Below, piece by piece: positions 4,834 through 7,538 of a stretch of DNA of 7,538 bases. The position numbers were made by a program, and so were the translations under genes. The stretch's first letter is position 1, and every line of letters begins with the position of its first letter. Source of the DNA: Draconibacterium sp. (GTDB lineage: Bacteria; Bacteroidota; Bacteroidia; Bacteroidales; Prolixibacteraceae); contig JAUVDE010000155.1 in NCBI GenBank assembly GCA_030595485.1, positions 1 to 7,538 on the forward strand, given 5' to 3'. The notes under the pieces are model-generated. The model had not been told where the DNA came from, did not search any database, and was given only the letters and a program-made list of their open reading frames with translations.

Positions 4834-7538
4834 CTGAACTCAGAAGGAGACATATTAAAATTCTTTTTAAATACGGAACTAAAGTAGGAGTGATCGGAGA
4901 AGCCAATTTCCAAAGTAATTTCAGAGACGGTTTTATCAGTTTGTTTTAATAGTATCCCCGCTTTATTTAATCGAATTGTCAAAATAAAATCGTTAATTGA
5001 TTTTCCTGAAATCGCCTTTACTTTTTTGTAAGCTAACGTCCGGCTAATCCCAATTTTTTCAACAAATCCATTTACATCAAATTGGGGGTTTTGCATGTTC
5101 ATTTCGACAATACTAATGGCTTTATGTAGTAATTTTTCATCGGTCTCGCTGTGTGTAATTTCTTTCACGTTTAAACCGAAATCATGTCCAAATCGTTTTT
5201 TCAGCAACTCGCGGTTAGTAAGTAAGGCCTGAATTTGCGATTGCAGAATATCTTTATCGAATGGTTTTGAAACGTACAAGTCTGCTCCGGCTTTGTATCC
5301 TTCAATCTGGTTTTCGGCTGTGCTTTTTGCAGTTAGTATCACTACCGGAATATGGCTAATGCGTAGGTCGTCGCGTAAAGCCTTACAGAATTCATAGCCA
5401 TTCATCTCAGGCATCATTACATCGGCAATAATAACATCAGGTAGATTTTCAATGGCTTCATACAAACCGACTTTTCCATTTGGCGCAGTATAAATATTGT
5501 ATTCAGTTTTGAATTCAGTTTCTAAATAATGTCTTAATTCCCAATCATCTTCGACAATTAATAATGATAAACCTATTGCGTCATCAGTATTGTTTTCAGG
5601 TTGCATTTGTTTAATCTGGGGTAAAACAACATTTTCTTCAGAGATATCACTGCTAATTTCTACAGCTGCTAATTTTTTTAATAGCGGTACTCTCAGTTTA
5701 AAAATGGCACCTTCACCTGGTATGTTTTCAGCCCAAATTTTACCTCCGTGAATAGCCACCAGCTTTTTAGTTAGTGCCAAGCCAATACCGGTGCCTTCCA
5801 CATCTTTATCCACCTGATAATAGCGTTCAAAGATAGCTTCCAATTTCGACTCTGGTATTCCCTTTCCTGTATCTGACAAAGAAATATCTACCCACTCACC
5901 CTCAAGGTTTACAATTAGGGTGATAACTCCTCCTTTGGGAGTATGCTTTAATGCATTGGAAAAAAGGTTGAATAGAATTTTAGTGAATTTATCGCTATCA
6001 AAGTCAAAAGATAAAGTAGAGCTATTGTGCATGAAGTTAATCTTAATCCCTTCTGTTTGAGCCATAAAATGGAACGAATCTATAACACCTCGACAGAAAT
6101 CGATAAAATCGTAATTTTTCAGATTAAGACTCAATTCATCCATTTCTGCTTTTCTGAATTCAAGTATTTGGTCAACCAAGTGTTTCATACGTTGTGCATT
6201 TCGATAAAGACCTGGTAGTCTCTTTTTAATTTCCTCGTCTGAAGTACTTTGTGCAACCATTTTTTTCAATGGGCTATAGATTAAGGTTAGTGGCGTTCTG
6301 AGCTCGTGAGAAATATTGGTAAAGAAGCGCAATTTCATTTGGTTTACTTCCTTCAAACGTTTTTGTTCGCTTTTCTCCACATCTACCAAATGCCTGAGTT
6401 TTGCACGTTTCAACGATTCAATCCAGATTATGGCTGCAGCTCCAATAACAAACAAAACAATTAAAAATCGAAACCAAATGGTTTGCCACCAGGCGGGTAA
6501 TACTTCAAAATTAATTCGTGTTGTTTCATCTTTCCAAACTCCTGTAGTTGTTGATGCCTTCACATGAAAGATATATTTCCCCGATGTTAAATTAGTGTAG
6601 GTGGCTACTCCCGATTTCCCGGTATGCCATAGCTCTTCAAAGCCTTCTAATAAATAAGAATAATTTATTTTATCCTGATGGGGAATATCAAACGAATTAA
6701 ACTGAAAACGATAAACGGAGTTTGAAAATGGAATATCCAGCGTTGATTTTTGCCCAATTCTATCTAAATAATTTTGGGTTACATCTGAACCCTTTTTTGT
6801 TCCCCTGAGTAGAAAAGATGTTATTACTACCCTATTGGAAGAGGTATCGGGAATTACATCTTTGGGAGAAAAACGCAAAAAACCATTGTTAGTTCCCAGG
6901 TAAACCTTATTATCTGAAGCATTCAAATAGGCACCTGCTCGAAAATCGTGATCACTTTCCAGGTATTTAGTAGTTAACTCAGCATTGTTAGAATCTATTT
7001 TCAACAAACCCTGACTTGTAGCTGCCCATAAAACACTGTCTGTTTCCCAGAGTATTTGAAACAAAGTATTATTGAACTTATCACTGTTAAAATAGGGCGA
7101 TATTAACTGAGATTCTAAATCATATTTAAAAAGTCCTTTTGAGGTTCCAACAACTACCTGATTGTATTTGTCAACTACTATTGAGTTTACTATGGAGCCA
7201 TAACTATTTCGCGTATTGTTTAGAGCAACTACATTTTCAATTTTTTGGTCGACATAACTGTACGAATAGAATCCACCAGAAGCAGCAAACCATAATTTGT
7301 CATTTTTTTTATCTTCGAAATACGAATAAAAAACCGGAGAAATAGATGAAAGTACGTTATTGCTACTAATTGGTATATTAACCGCCACATTTTCGTTAAT
7401 GTTTATACGAGTTAGTTGGTTATGTTCTATCCAAATATTCCCTCTTGAATCGTATGCCAATCGATAATGTTTTCTTTTTAGAATCTTATTAAAAAGCGGA
7501 TGCAAATGTGCGTCGGTAGATTTCCCTGTTTTTGTATT
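4815..7538 (-). CDS. Hybrid two-component system (HTCS) regulator of the PUL, N-terminus missing
   Basis: 907 codons are visible; the frame is still open at the right edge (upstream residues read NTKTGKSTDAH), so the start lies outside the window. Full HTCS proteins have about 1300-1400 residues. In protein order: about five beta-propeller (Reg_prop) repeats (7538 to ~6840, e.g. 'DSRGNIWI', 'NKVYLGTNNGFLRF'); a Y_Y_Y domain (~6830-6500, 'INYSYLLEGFEELW'); one membrane helix (~6475-6415); a histidine kinase with phospho-acceptor His in 'ISHELRTP' (codon 6306-6308), N-box 'NLFSNALKHT' and G-boxes 'DTGKGIP' and 'GTGIGLALTK'; a receiver with phospho-acceptor Asp in 'ADVMMPEMNG' (codon 5421-5423) and 'KPFD'; and an AraC-type HTH ending in 'GFSDHSYFSSVFKKNF..SPSEFRK'. 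All key residues are present. The propeller faces the periplasm, where family members bind oligosaccharides, and the HTH activates nearby PUL genes. It is convergent with the enzyme operon, its probable target. Confidence 0.95.
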   Translation of the reverse strand, partial: NTKTGKSTDAHLHPLFNKILKRKHYRLAYDSRGNIWIEHNQLTRININENVAVNIPISSNNVLSSISPVFYSYFEDKKNDKLWFAASGGFYSYSYVDQKIENVVALNNTRNSYGSIVNSIVVDKYNQVVVGTSKGLFKYDLESQLISPYFNSDKFNNTLFQILWETDSVLWAATSQGLLKIDSNNAELTTKYLESDHDFRAGAYLNASDNKVYLGTNNGFLRFSPKDVIPDTSSNRVVITSFLLRGTKKGSDVTQNYLDRIGQKSTLDIPFSNSVYRFQFNSFDIPHQDKINYSYLLEGFEELWHTGKSGVATYTNLTSGKYIFHVKASTTTGVWKDETTRINFEVLPAWWQTIWFRFLIVLFVIGAAAIIWIESLKRAKLRHLVDVEKSEQKRLKEVNQMKLRFFTNISHELRTPLTLIYSPLKKMVAQSTSDEEIKKRLPGLYRNAQRMKHLVDQILEFRKAEMDELSLNLKNYDFIDFCRGVIDSFHFMAQTEGIKINFMHNSSTLSFDFDSDKFTKILFNLFSNALKHTPKGGVITLIVNLEGEWVDISLSDTGKGIPESKLEAIFERYYQVDKDVEGTGIGLALTKKLVAIHGGKIWAENIPGEGAIFKLRVPLLKKLAAVEISSDISEENVVLPQIKQMQPENNTDDAIGLSLLIVEDDWELRHYLETEFKTEYNIYTAPNGKVGLYEAIENLPDVIIADVMMPEMNGYEFCKALRDDLRISHIPVVILTAKSTAENQIEGYKAGADLYVSKPFDKDILQSQIQALLTNRELLKKRFGHDFGLNVKEITHSETDEKLLHKAISIVEMNMQNPQFDVNGFVEKIGISRTLAYKKVKAISGKSINDFILTIRLNKAGILLKQTDKTVSEITLEIGFSDHSYFSSVFKKNFNMSPSEFRKSKLD

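Noticed and set aside
6027..6567. Plus-strand reading frames opposite the histidine kinase region
   Set aside because: The minus strand carries conserved HisKA, transmembrane and Y_Y_Y sequence here; the opposite frames are Cys/Phe-rich without recognisable features.
7503..7505. TTG at 7503-7505 as the start of the HTCS regulator
   Set aside because: The frame stays open to the window edge with propeller-like sequence, and full-length HTCS proteins are much longer.

Overview
The window looks like the downstream end of a polysaccharide-utilisation locus (PUL) from a Bacteroidota chromosome. The evidence is AT-rich DNA, gene starts without Shine-Dalgarno sequences, a hybrid two-component system (HTCS) regulator of the Bacteroidota type, a signal peptide ending in the typical 'FAQ', and a sulfatase clustered with glycan-active enzymes. 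Species cannot be fixed; a marine or gut glycan degrader of the Bacteroidales/Marinilabiliales/Flavobacteriia kind is plausible.

Plus strand, 1-4595, is a tightly packed operon of three exported enzymes. It begins with the C-terminal end of a sulfatase (1-336, start outside the window). Next is a Tat-exported, TIM-barrel 'cellulase-like' glycoside hydrolase (349-1671). Last is a 968-residue protein (1689-4595) in which an SGNH/GDSL-type esterase domain is fused to a DUF5703 / GH95-like (alpha/alpha)6-barrel glycosidase. Gaps are 12 and 17 nt, so one transcript is likely.

A fourth gene started only 3 nt later (4599), but only its Tat/lipoprotein signal region survives. It appears frameshifted by one base and then runs into a GC-rich inverted repeat (4705-4773). 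A long hairpin with a T-run (4792-4833) closes the operon.

Minus strand, 4815-7538, is an HTCS regulator facing the operon tail to tail; its N-terminal sensor runs off the window. It carries beta-propeller repeats, a Y_Y_Y domain, one membrane segment, histidine kinase, receiver and AraC-type DNA-binding domains.

Working model (inference): the HTCS senses a breakdown product of a sulfated, probably acylated polysaccharide. It induces enzymes that remove sulfate (sulfatase), acyl groups (SGNH domain) and sugars (the two glycosidase domains). No SusC/SusD pair lies in the window. The most interesting points are the esterase-glycosidase fusion of uncharacterised specificity and the eroded fourth gene with its repeat.
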